Positions 24,101 to 35,318 of a stretch of DNA of 64,000 nt are shown here, in pieces. The notes beneath the pieces were generated by a model, which was given only the letters and a program-made list of their open reading frames with translations, was not told the origin of the DNA and ran no database searches. Origin of the DNA: Marsupella aquatica (lineage: Eukaryota > Marchantiophyta); contig OZ316895.1 in the NCBI GenBank assembly GCA_973895155.1, positions 9,300,001 through 9,364,000 of the forward strand, read 5' to 3'. Each line of letters begins with the position of its first letter. Position 1 is the first letter of the stretch. The translations under genes and the position numbers were made by a program.

Positions 24101-26404
24101 AACTGCCATGGCATCCTGATAGGCCTGCATCATATGTCGTGCACTGCCTCCATAGGTTGATGGTAGAATATAGGTCCTACCCACATCACTTGCTCGTGCG
24201 TCCTCATTTTGAACTGCATCTTGTAGCCCTTGATACAACTCGGTCCTTAGCTTCTTCTGATTATTCCGAATGTAGGTGAGTTGTGTTTGATCAATACATG
24301 CGTAAGCATCCACAATGTATTGCTTGAGCAATCGTCCTCCATGAAGCAACCAATCATCTCCCCGCCTTGCATGTAACCTATACGCATAGTACTGAAGTTG
24401 GGTCACCTTCTTAGAACCGTTTCGTCCACCCCTCGCTCCTGCTTCAACAGCCACAATAATTCCATCTTGGAATTCATGGCCTGCCAATGGGATGTCATAA
24501 GACCACCCATCCTGTCCATGAGGAAAAAGCAAAACATAATGAAGGGGAGCATACGACCGATGCCACTTAGAAATCCTTTGTAGGCCACCATTCCTCTTCC
24601 TTAGGATTATGTCCCTACCACGTGTTTCAATATCTTCCTCTCCCACCATAATCACGCCAATTTCATCTGTGGTGGGCTTATTATAGCGCCTAGGGTCAGT
24701 ATCTCGCTCTGCTATAATACGTAGCGATACCTCTGCCACCTCAGTGCCATCTATGCGGCTCCCCGCATTTTTGAAGAGCCCCACATATGGATTGTACGTA
24801 TGCAGCATGTCTTGCAGTGAAGCTAACACAGCATAATCCAATTGTGGCATCCTATTCATCCTACAACCCAAGAAAAAACCATGAGACACAACTTACTGGA
24901 AACATATATACTTAGAATATTAAAGGAAAACGCTTTCAAGAATGCTGCACATATTACTTATTTACCTGTTTCCCAACTCATTTTCTGTATCATGAATATA
25001 TAGCTGAGCAAATTTTGGTCCTTCTCCATCAGGCGGCAAGAGGCTACCGGCACGATGATATAATGCTCCTTGGATACGAAAGGAATATGGGCCTTGATTA
25101 CCACCCCTTTCATCAATTTTAACACCTAGAGACGTAAATGCCAATGCATTATTGTAGCCTCGAATATTCTTCTGGAATGCTGTAGCTGTGGCATTGGTAC
25201 CAATCAACAAACTCCGTAGAGGTTCAGGGGGATCACCAAGTTCAGACAGTACCACCTTCCCTCCGGCGCAGCACATGGTAAAGAACGGGTTGCGTTGCGT
25301 CCCTGACTTGCACTCTTCGATCCAATGAAGCGCTTTGCATTGTGGGCACTCAATGTTCATGCGTCCCAAAAGATGTCGACCCATTGAAGGGTCCAACGGC
25401 TGTCTTGCCTTTGGTAACCGTTGGATCTGTTCCAGTCTTTGGCGCTCCTGCAAAACAACACGTGGATTGGGTTGAGCCGGAGTATCCGGCGCAAGATTTG
25501 TGCCTCCCATTTCCTCTTGGAGCATATGCTCAATTTCCTCTTCTCCATCTTCGTTTGACAAATCCAAGGTGCCCTCAACAAATGTGTCAAATTGATCGCC
25601 CCCATCATCGAGGATTGGATTTGGCCCCTCGTGAAGAGCACCATGAATGAGCCAATCTTCATCAAAGACGCCAGGGTCGCACTGTTCATTGTTTGGTATG
25701 GATTCACAGGGTGGGGGCTGAGCCATAAAGGCAACCCCATCTTGTAAAGCGCCATCAATGAGCCAATCCTCTTCAAAGACGTGCGGTTGTTGTGACCCAT
25801 TGTTGGTTATGGGCTCGCACGGTGGGCCAATGGCAAAATCCTGGGGGGGCTGGTCAACCCCACATGCGTCCAAGGCACCATTGATGAGCCAACCTTCATC
25901 GAACATGGGAGAGTCGGATAATCCATTCACAGGATCTTGGCTAGTACCAATAGCAATGGATCTGGCCGATGCCTGTTGAGCAGCCCTTGCTTCACGGCGA
26001 AGCTGCCTTCCACTATTTGCGCGTGCAGATGTCAAAGTTGGTCCCCAAGTTGGTCCTGTACTTGCCCCCTCAAAGGAGGCCAATGATGTTGCTGGTGCCC
26101 GCCGCAATGCCCTTGCTTTGTGCCGTAGTTGTCGACCACTAACTGTGTGGGCAGACGCCACACTTGGTGTAGCACTTGTGGCACTTGGTTCTGGTACCAA
26201 AAGTATCGGACTTGGTGGAATACTTGCTACCGCGACCAAAGGTCCCACAGTTGGTGTGGAAGTTGGTTGTGGCACAGTACAAACTTCAGCCCTCTCTTGT
26301 AGCCGTCGCTCAGCATATCGTTGGCGACGCCTTGCATTTGTGACTGCCCTATTCTGGGCATGCCACTCCCGATCAGCTTCCAATCTCTCGCGTGGGGTCC
26401 TCAT
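21116..26404 (-). CDS. Helitron Rep/PIF1-type helicase transposase
   Basis: Two exons, 24966-26404 and 21116-24860, join across a 105-bp intron (CAG|GTAAAT ... TTGTAG|G) to give one frame of 1728 codons including the stop. The N-terminal exon is basic and low complexity, then has a Cys-rich zinc-finger-like part (CPQCKALHW...CC). The joined frame enters the Helitron-like N domain (GNRMNRMPQLD). The HUH nuclease motif GLPHAHIL lies at roughly residue 820 (about 23860) and the tyrosine motif YLYKYCYKG follows. The C-terminal third is a PIF1-family 5'-3' helicase with Walker A GPGGTGKT (about 22420), LWDEAPM, FAGDFRQVLPV, TINKAQGQT and YVAFSRA. The protein nicks, unwinds and rolls the element's strand into a target. 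No stop or frameshift interrupts it. The alternative minus-strand start at 24889 lies inside the intron. Confidence 0.95.
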
Positions 26405-26734
26405 GGTCCAGGTTCTCTCTTAAACCCCTTCATTGTCTGCATCCAACCCACAAAACCTATGAGAATTTTGTATGCACCCGCAATCAAGCTAAGAGACCCC
26501 TAACTATGTTGAACGCCGGTTGGGCCACACCTTTGCAAGAGACCTGAGACATGTGAGGAGACCCAATATCTGTGAAAGATATCGCCTACTGCAGTCCCTC
26601 GTCTCGCCCTCCCAACCTTTGTGGCGATCATCCTACTTCTAGGACGTCTCTTGCCCCTATGGTATCCACTTAATAGGCATTGGCTGATGCAAGCACCACA
26701 AAATGATCACATTCAAATGCCTATGTCCCATTTT

Positions 26735-26980
26735 GCCCCCGGATCACCCAAAAAAGAAAGGCCAAAAAACGTTGCCCAGGTCACCAAAAATATTAGAGGG
26801 GCTCCCCCAAAATTCTGATGACGGCCACATCCCATGATGATCCCCCCCCCCGGATCACCCAAAAAAGAAGGGCCAAAAGTAGTGGGGGTCACCCAAAAAT
26901 ATTAGAGGGGCTCCCCAAAATTTATGATGACGGCCACATCCCATGGTGATCGCCCCCAGACCACCCAAAAAAGTGGAGGT
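26735..26980. repeat. 111-bp tandem repeat inside the Helitron
   Basis: A unit starting GGATCACCCAAAAAAGAA recurs at about 26741 and 26852, with a partial third copy near 26960. It lies upstream of the Rep/helicase start. Confidence 0.8.
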
Positions 26981-27419
26981 CGCACAAATTCTCATGTTGG
27001 CCACCCCATGTGGATCCCTAAAAAAATCCGCCCCAAAAATTTCCGACACACTCACAAACCCCTTCCCTGGGCCATCACCAATGGGATTTGCTTAGGCCGT
27101 TTCCATCTTTGGCCGGGTCCCATACCGCCCCAGGGTGTGGTCATTTTGCATTCTCTGGCAGGTTCCCGTATGAACATACCGCCCCCGCCCCCAGGGTGTG
27201 GTCGCCCCCGGGGTGTGGTCGTTTCCCATTCAGGTTCCCATATGTTCCCGTGGTCTGGCCGTTTCCCATTGTGTGTCCATTTTTCGCTCGCTTCCAATAG
27301 TTCAAGTCCCCTTATATATACTTCTGGGGTCCTGCCACCCCCAGACCACTTCTCCCGGCAAATTTTTGGCCTCCAACCCAAAAATGCTCGTGCAAGAACG
27401 GAGGGCGTGCGCAAGTACT

Positions 27420-28500
27420 TAGTAATCCTGACAGTCCAGGCTCGGGTGTACAATGGCGACAGCATCAAAAGTCAGGTCCTGAGAGGCGAGAGCATGTCGG
27501 GGCGCGGCAGTAGTCTGGCGCCGGCCTGGGTTAGCATTGACCTCGCGAGGCATCAGGAAGGAGGAGGGCTCAGGCGGCAGGTTTTGAGCAGGAGCGAGGC
27601 AAGCCAAGCCTGCCATCGGGAGCGCATGGGAAGGGGTGCCGGGAGCGCAGCTGCGTATGGGGGAAGGGAGCGAGGGAGGAAGGAGTAAGGAGGGAGGAGC
27701 AAGGGAGGGGCCCTGCGCAGGCTTCTGCATAGGGACCCGGACCCAGGCAGCGCGCATGGGGGAGGGGATCGAGGGAGGAAGGGGAGCAAGGAGGGAGGAG
27801 CAAGGGAGGGGCGAGTGCATAGGGACCCGGGCCCAGCCAAGGAGGCAGCACGCGCATGCGGGAGGGGAGCAAGGGAGGAGCGAGGAGGGGGGGCCGAGGC
27901 TGGGAGGCAGGGCGCGCATGGGGGAGGGGAGCAAGGAGGGGGGCTGAGGCTGGCAAGCGCAGCCGGAGCACAGCAAGGGCAGGCGGAGGAGGGCCGGGGC
28001 TCAGCAGGTGGCAAATGGAGGAGCGAGGGGGGAACCCGGGAGGCAGCGTGCATGGGGAGGGCAGGGGTCCCCGGGAGGAAGCGCAGCACATGGGGAGGGG
28101 CGAGGAACCGCATGCGAGTATGCAGGAGGGAGGCCAGCCATCGGGAGGGAATGGATTGGACTTTGGAGGGAGCGCATGGGGAAGAAGCGACACGGCATGG
28201 AGTAAAACGCCTGGAGTAAAATGTCGCGAGGGATGCTGACATGTCCATCAAACTATTGTTGGCGAGGGCAGGAGGATTCAAACGGCCGTGGCGTCAGGAG
28301 CGGCAGTGGCATCAGGAGTGCATTGGAGTAAAACACCTGGACTAAAATGCGGCGAGTTATGCTGACATGGCCAAGCTGTGGTGTGCACGGCAGGAGTACG
28401 TTTTGAAACATGGAACACAAAACGCCCAGAGTAAACGGCGAGAGAGAGGCACGGCCAGCGAGGGGCCTTGCAATAGCCTTCGGGGCCTGGACACAACCGT
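27420..28500. other. GC-rich, purine-skewed filler in the Helitron 5' part
   Basis: The plus strand is dominated by GGGAGG, GGAGCAAGG and GCGCATGGGGGAGG runs. Long frames on both strands here are low-complexity artefacts. A 125-bp-spaced direct repeat (GAGTAAAACxCCTGGA at about 28202 and 28325) lies at the outer end. Origin unknown; it could be captured host DNA, but no gene is recognisable. Confidence 0.5.
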
Positions 28501-28632
28501 ATTCGCAATCAAATCAAACGGTTCCTAAAAATGGTCAAACAATCTAACCGCCATGGATCACTCCCGCCCACTGCTGATTTTGTAAACGAACGACGATCAG
28601 AAAAGAGCGGGATCAGATATTATAGTGTTAGA

Positions 28633-29370
28633 TTTGCTAGATTCCACCTGCGCTATCCCCACTCCTGTACTTTCCACTTTGCATTTGTATCTACTAGAAT
28701 GATACCAGTTCCTTCAAAGTAAATAGAGAGAATCACAAACAAACCTTGCAATACCAATAATTCTATACTATTTTAGGTTCTTTTTTGCCCATAGCCCTGG
28801 AAGTAGCTTTGTATTGTGTTTTATCAATACGATAGGGTGAACTCTTCTCTTTGTGCTTGTATGTATAGGGTGACCAATGTCTTGCAAGTTACTAGTTAGG
28901 AGCATCGTGAACAATTAGCCGTCTACTCTAATGATGTGTTGACCAATCCAATAAGGTTGAGCAAAAACTACAACCCAAATGGCTTACAGGAACGTTATTC
29001 AATCATGAGCTCATTTGGTTTTAGGGTTATTGGATCTGTATACGTACTATTGAGTAAGGCTTTGACTGAATAGAGGCTTCATTATTGGGTTCTCCAATAC
29101 CTGATGATTAGTATTCAACTGTGCCAATGTGAGGAGGTACTAAAAAACCACTAACCATTGGGTTTGCATTTTGGCGTATCATCTTTGGTATATACAGTAT
29201 ACTTAAAAAATGCAACTCTTTACCCTATATTTAATGTATACAAGAAAAATCTAGAGTACATGTTGATGCTATAACCCTGATTCCAGAATGTGAGAATAGT
29301 AGGGTTACAATCTACAGTAGAACACTCCTCTGACCTTGGTTATTGTACGTAAATCCTTTCTGGTTAACAC
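28633..29370. other. Gap between Helitron and LINE
   Basis: AT-rich DNA with no coding signal. It is the original sequence between the Helitron's 5' junction and the LINE target site. Confidence 0.5.
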
Positions 29371-29386
29371 AAAATAGTGACACACA

Positions 29387-31049
29387 TGAAAAAAAAACAG
29401 AAGTGATTCCTATATGTATAGATAAACCTCCGCAATGGCTAGTTAACACAAAATGTATTATTATCCCTCCCGGACACCTCACCAGTTATCTCGGAGCACC
29501 AATTGGACAAATGTTGTCTAAATCTCAGTTCCAAGACTTCTGCATGTCTAAACTACACCAACAGCTGGCTAGTTGGTCTAACAAAAACTTCTCCTTTACG
29601 GGCAGAGTACTATTAATCAAGTAGGTACTCCTTTCGATGATTGTTTACAATATGATGTATTCTAATTTTGCCGTGAGTATCACAGATTTGATTCAGCAGA
29701 CATGCAAGGATTTTTTGTGGGGGTTCAACAAAAATGGAGGAAGGAAGACGCCGCTCGTCTCTTGGTCTAGGATGTGCGGTAGTAAGAAGAATGGGGGGTT
29801 GGGATTTAAAGACATTCAAATTCAGGCATTGGCCTTGCTTTCTAGGTGGGCAGTTCGTATGCTATCTGACCCAGGATCAGAGTGGACGATTTTATTTTCT
29901 GCTAACCTTCGCCTGGCAGCTTGGAAGAAGGCGGTTAAGCTTCGACTATCTGGATACACAATCATGGACAGGTTCCTATTCTCCTCTCCTCAAAGTTTCA
30001 GAGGAATGACGTATACTGCAGGCATATGGAAAGCTTGGGCTCGGATAAGGGACCACCTTCATTGGCACTCTAGTGCGCTAGCTATTCCTGCTCGATGGAG
30101 TATGGCGGACCTTCTAACTAAATCCTTCCATTCCCATCATCTTCCCTCTTCCTCTATCCCTCGCATAATCTCTGCGTGTGCCCGAATACAGCTTCGCTTC
30201 GTCTCTGTTCTTTGGAACTGGCATACTGGAGCATGGGTAGATTTCTCCCACCGGTTATCCCGTCTCCGGGGTTATCATCCCTCCTAAATAGACGCCATTA
30301 ATATCCTGCTAGGGTATCTCCAGGGTGGTCCACCCCCGTCCCTCTCCCAAACTTTTGTGGCATCTCAATGGTACTGGAACGGTCGTCATAATCATCCTTC
30401 CCCTCGGTTCCTAACTAGCACTTTGGCATATCGGTTCATAGACCAGTCGATATGTGATGATAGATCTCTCAACTCTCGTTGGGGAACACAAGACTCGGTT
30501 GCTAGGTGGCAGATGAGATGGAAACTATTGTGGCGTTCTGACCTATCCAACCCTGGGAAGATATTTCTTTGGCGTATACTGGCTGCAGGATTGTTCACAG
30601 GGAAATGCGCGCATCAATGTGGGCATGGCGATGGATCCTGCCCTTACTGTAGGGGAAGTCCCGAGGACAACAATCACATATTTTTCAACTGCCCGCAGGC
30701 CACCGCTGCCTGGAACCAGACGATTTGGTTCTTTGAAAGACTGCCCGCCCTGTCTTATATCCCAGGGGGGCACTCCTTCATTTCTACCCTGGATTCAGCT
30801 TTGAGCCACTCCCCCCGGCATACAGCCCGACTTTATGTTATATACGAGACTGTTTGGCTCTTATGGAAAAACAGAAATATTCGGCTGTTTCAGAACCAAA
30901 CAGTAGTATTTTCTCCTTATGTAGCAGCTTCCCATGTTGCGCAGCATCTCCGTTCCGTCGCAATATGTTCAGAGTCTGAAAAAAAAAAACGCCTACACTA
31001 TGCCAAAAAATTCATCGCCCGGCCTCTCACCAATACATCTATTAGATAG
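29387..31049 (+). pseudogene. L1-like ORF2 C-terminus (RT end and zf-RVT), broken
   Basis: One reading frame runs throughout but is broken by a TAG at 29622 and a TAA at 30285. The first block, KTEVIPI...YLGAPIG...FTGRVLLIK, is the end of a plant LINE reverse transcriptase. The next, FLWGFN...WSRMCGSKKNGGLGFKDI, is the region after RT. The last (about 30500-30760), with WRILAAGLFT, CPYCRGSPEDNNHIFFNCPQA and W, is the zf-RVT zinc-binding domain. Endonuclease and most of the RT, including the catalytic YADD, are absent, so the copy cannot retrotranspose. Confidence 0.9.
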
Positions 31050-32564
31050 AAATCCATTAGATAGAATCCTTCCTAGCAAGCATCGTGTCCAATACTCCTA
31101 CTGTTCTTCATCTTATGTCCATCATGCATCGTCTCCGCTCACACTCTCATTCTTCTGAGCTACCAACATCCTGGATTGTAGTACCCCCTCAAGATACTCA
31201 ATTGTCAAACAAACTGTTCATTGTGTCAAGTGCATCTGAAACCTCATCTTCACACTATCTGCACCCGCTTCTTCCATCGACGACTACCATCTATCGACAC
31301 CTATGCTTGGCAACAGTCCAGCTGACCTTATTATGGATGGTCGTTGCCATAGATGGCTGTTCTTTCTCATATAGTGGTTTGCTGGGATTGCGCATCACCC
31401 CCGAGTGGGAAGATTCCGTTTTCCCAGTGCCATTCTGCACAATCTCGCTCACCATATACAAGTACTCTCACTTCAAATTGTTTCGTATTTCAGCTAGAGT
31501 GCCTGCTCGGATCTGGCTTTCAGCCAACCTTTGGATCTTTGGGTCTGCCGGAGTGGGTATGTATAGATTAGATCAATCAGTAGATTAGATCGGTTAGATC
31601 GGGTCAAATCGATCATTATAATTTAGGAAATATCTTTCGGTCCTGGTTTATTTCCATGTATTTCTTGACTCTTTATCTGTTCCCATGTACAGATATTCCT
31701 GATTGGGCTGGCCACGGGTGTTCCGTTCCCTCCTCTTGCGACCAGGCTCGTTCCTTTTCGGTTCATCCATCCCCACGGTGCATCCGGTTTGGCTCTACTG
31801 GTGGCATCCATATCGGAGAATCGAGATATCCAATCTGTGGGGATGCCATTGGTTGGAGCTTCAAGGTTGGTTCGTTCGACTCCTGGTCTCACCGACATAT
31901 CAGCATGGACTCTGCTTGCGGCTTCCACTCCGAGACTCCATGCATCTATTCCTTGGATTGTTATTCTGGATGTGGCCGGTAGCTCCCTGAGGAACAATCC
32001 GTTCATATGGCCCCATAGGAATCCATGGCTCATTCCTTAACTCGCGTACTGCTCGGCTTGGATTGGGAATTCATCTGGACAACATCTTTATATCATGTAG
32101 ACGCAATTCAATCATCCAATTGTTGTTACTAGGCAAACCTATCTATAAGCCATGGAGTAATTGATATTACTCTTCTAATCCTGCTCAGTTATCGGTACTT
32201 ACTGTCGATTGCTCTGCCCTTTGTCTCCCCCGATGCTAAGTCGGGACCCTATATATTCTAAGCCTCATCATCGGATTGGTGTCTATCTCAATATTCTCGT
32301 TTCCACCTTGGAATGGATGCCAGTCAGAAGAATAGCTGGTACTGGCAACGTCGAAGATGGTGCAGCTGACGAAATTGAACTCTCTTTATGGACCTGGGCC
32401 TCGACTCCGTGGTGCAGTGGTTTTCTGGTGATTGGTTCTGCAAGTGATGGACATAGCAAGTGATGGACATAGCAGATGGACTCAGGTTACTGGTGGTGGG
32501 GGGAGTGGCGCTCATGGCTGGCTCCGATCAGGTCTTCTTGCTGGGTTCTGGATAATGGTGTTTT

Positions 32565-32887
32565 TGTCTTGAACTGAAATGGGGAGGAAATACAATAGAC
32601 TCCCCCCACCCCAATGTGACAGTTTTTCTGTAGCTAACCCAGACCAGGGTGAGCCCCAACGGATCCTACAGGGACCCGCACCAGGAAGGAGAGAGGATTA
32701 CATCAGGGCCACAAAGTGGGCAACCAGGGACCGAGCAGATAATCAGAACTCCAATCCACTACCCACAAAACCCATCCCACCCACACACATATACCCTCCA
32801 CACCCCAGTGTGTGGAGGGGGGATTGAACCTGGGACCTCTCAGTTCCAGGCAAATCCCCTAGCCAATTGACCTAAGTCAATTGGTTC
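32565..32887 (-). mobile_element. tRNA-derived SINE nested in the LINE
   Basis: The block is flanked by a perfect 14-bp duplication GATAATGGTGTTTT (32551-32564 and 32888-32901). On the minus strand its 5' end has a Pol III box A-like TAGGTCAATTGG (32863-32874) and a perfect box B GGTTCAATCCC (32820-32830) at normal spacing. A roughly 250-bp body without coding potential follows. Its first bases form an inverted repeat, CCAATTGAC...GTCAATTGG. It must be younger than the LINE it interrupts. Confidence 0.8.
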
Positions 32888-32930
32888 GATAATGGTGTTT
32901 TGATCTCTTGGTTATTTACGTCTGGCTCTT

Positions 32931-32984
32931 GTTAGCGGTTCGTTCGGCTCATGTTAGCGGTTCGTTTGGCTCATGTTAGTGGTT
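32931..32984. repeat. 22-bp tandem repeat in the LINE 3' region
   Basis: Two full copies and a partial third of a 22-bp unit beginning GTTAGCGGTTCGTT, with minor changes. Confidence 0.85.
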
Positions 32985-33205
32985 CTCCGCTTCTGGGGAC
33001 CTATCCTCCCATTATGTTCTGCCTCCTCCAAATAGGCAGGTTGGGGGTCCGGTCCCGTTCTCTTTTCTCTGGGTGTGCACCTTCTCCTGCCCCCATTTTT
33101 TGTTTGTTTGTTTTGGTTCTCTCCTGTCTCCTCTCTCCAGACAGGTTGTTTCCGCCTTGCTTGCTGGGCTCCGTTGTGTAATAAAGCTCTGGGCTCTGTT
33201 CCACG

Positions 33206-33286
33206 TAAAAAAAAAAAGAAAAAAAAAGTGAATTGGGGCAGTTGGTGGGTTTCAACCCAACCATCTATGTATTAACATTGAAAAAA
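33206..33286 (+). other. Double poly(A) end of the LINE
   Basis: A first A-rich tract (33206-33227, interrupted once by G) follows the AATAAAG signal. Then come about 53 bp of unrelated sequence and a second A-run directly at the right target duplication. This layout is that of a 3' transduction, where transcription reads past the first poly(A) site. Confidence 0.6.
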
Positions 33287-33302
33287 AAAATAGTGATACA
33301 CA

Positions 33303-35318
33303 GCCAGGTCAGGGCAGTAAATCCTTGGTTAAAACATTTAGAAGTCAAGATAACATAGAACGGCGTGGGCAGGAACAGTTGCCCGTCCTAACCCTGCTAG
33401 AATGTGACATGCACATGCACAGAAATAGTCAAGAGTGACCTGTAAGTCAACCAAGTCACATTAGTAATGAGCAGGGGCAAAAACTCTACAAGAACTTGGA
33501 GACAAGATTCTTTTGCAAAGGCTCCCAATGCTGTTCCAAGAAAAGAAATACAGTAGGTGGGTCCATTTCATTACTGATCCCATGGGAAGCTCCTTCCAAA
33601 AGCAGCAATGACAAACAAGAATGGCTAGTAAGTGGTTCGACGTCATTTTGGTTTAGTAATGCAAGTAAAACATCATTGTAAAGATGACAAACGATGGCTA
33701 ATGACTAGTTACGTATAGGAATAGGCACTAGACTATATTGTCTGAAGAATCACTTTTCTCTTTTAATTCTACTAAAGAGTAAGTGGTTACTCTTTTCAGA
33801 ATGAGTTCTGAGAAAAACTAGAAATGGTGGACAATGGGGTTTGGTAATTGCAAAACTTGTAAGGTTATGTGAAAAATTAAAGTAATTTGCCCACACCCCA
33901 ACCCCAGCTGTCATATCCCTTCCTGCCACCCTCCCATCTCATTCCCCGCATTTCATGAGTACTTGTTCCCCCTTCTTCTGTCATACTATCCTTATCTCAT
34001 TAATCCCGTCTTAGTCCCTCTAAACTACTAATCACGATGGACCAAAATATGATTTGGCATTGTTTAGCTTATTGTAAAGGACTTGCGTAAAGGACTTGCG
34101 TAGCATGTCTGATCAGAGGTACATCCTGCCTGCGAACAAACTTCCTCAACTTCATATCATGCCCTTGAGCAAACTTGCTCCAACCAACAATAAGTCAACA
34201 AGGCTGCATGCAATTTGTTGAGTAGATTGTGAGCTAAGGTGCCTGCGAACAAACTTCCTCTACTTCATATCATGCCCTTGAGCAAACTTGCTCCAACCAA
34301 CAATAAGTGAACAAGGCTGCATGCAATTTGTTGAGTAGATTGTGAGCTAAGGTCAATTAATTGATGCAGCTTGAGGAGATCTATGCTTTGCAGAATGATC
34401 CAAATTTCATTAGTTCTTTTGAGAGTTGTAATGAACATTTAATGCCTAGTCTTCACACCGGCCTTAATTAAACGCAGTCCTTATCAGTGGCTCAAGCTGG
34501 ATCATACATACTTGAGAGAGAGTTCACTTTTGTGGTCACCTACCAAAAGGAGTTCGAATGCGATCCAAAGTAACTATTTTGATAAGATTTTGACTAGGAT
34601 TTTTAATTTGCGGACGAAGCTCATCTGCCACGTTAGGGAGAATGGGAGGAAATGGCAGGCATCACCTTCGACATTAGGGAGGAATGGCACGTAACTGCAA
34701 ACACTCTCAACTACCAAGAACTACAAACCGACCCAGTTATAGTCCTCAAGCAACCAACTTACTCCACCGACCAGACGAGAGCTGCTGTTTCTAACTAGCG
34801 TCACACAAACTTCAAACTGAATTCATCGGTACGCGAGAGCAATCATATGGAGGAGAACACACGAGCTGAGTGAACAAAGAACTTGAAAAATCCGCAAGAA
34901 ATGTTCGCTAAACAAATTGGAGGAACACAGCGTGTCTCCTACTCATATTACAAATCTATCTATCACTGCTGTACTCGCTCCTAACCACAATCGTTCGGCA
35001 CCTTCGGAACCCTGGGGCAAAACACACTCTGTACACAAAAGTAGCGTTGGTCTCATTTTACATGCTGATCCCGGCTGGCGGTGTGCCAGTACACCGTCTC
35101 AGCTGTTTCTAGGAAGTAATGTGACCTAACTACAAGGGCTGTCGCAAAGGGATAAGAACACTAACTTTACAAAACTAACCCTACATCTTGGTGGATAATG
35201 ATGCAAAGTGTGCCTGCAATCCTGCGTGATGACGAGCGCCACTGGAAAAAAGGAGGACGATTGTCATTAGGAAGGAGCGCAAGCACAGCATTAAATATGA
35301 TACGCCGAGGTAGTTCCT
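33303..35318. other. Intergenic, downstream of the PHD/SAP30 gene
   Basis: No gene is recognised. The right part probably contains the 3' UTR of the minus-strand PHD/SAP30 gene. A 113-bp tandem duplication lies at 34129-34354. Confidence 0.5.
34129..34354. repeat. 113-bp tandem duplication
   Basis: Two head-to-tail 113-bp copies (34129-34241 and 34242-34354) differ at only a couple of positions, each starting CCTGCGAACAAACTTCCTC. Confidence 0.9.

Larger units (their letters stand above)
20743..28632 (-). mobile_element. Full-length autonomous Helitron (about 7.9 kb)
   Basis: On the minus strand the element begins TCTAACACTATAAT at 28632, preceded by A. It ends at 20743 with a small hairpin (CGTGC AAC GCACG), nine further bases and CTAG, followed by T. 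These are the hallmark ends of plant Helitrons, which insert between A and T without target duplication. Inside are a complete Rep/helicase gene, a tandem-repeat block beside the 3' hairpin, a 111-bp repeat and a GC-rich 5' third. The intact frame and definable ends suggest recent activity. Confidence 0.9.
29387..33286 (+). mobile_element. 5'-truncated L1-like LINE with target-site duplication
   Basis: The element lies between AAAATAGTGACACACA (29371-29386) and AAAATAGTGATACACA (33287-33302), a 16-bp duplication with one mismatch. It encodes the C-terminal part of an L1-type ORF2, has a long 3' region with AATAAAG at about 33179, and ends in poly(A). Truncation within the reverse-transcriptase domain is usual for target-primed reverse transcription. 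A SINE is nested in its 3' region. Confidence 0.85.

Noticed and set aside
26924-28281. Long overlapping frames on both strands (up to 254 codons)
   Set aside because: They lie in GC-rich, purine-skewed low-complexity DNA inside the Helitron. Translations are Pro/Ser or Gly/Arg runs in several frames at once, with no domain.
32815-32885. A tRNA gene
   Set aside because: Box A and B resemble a tRNA, but acceptor and anticodon stems do not form, and the flanking duplication and long body show a SINE.
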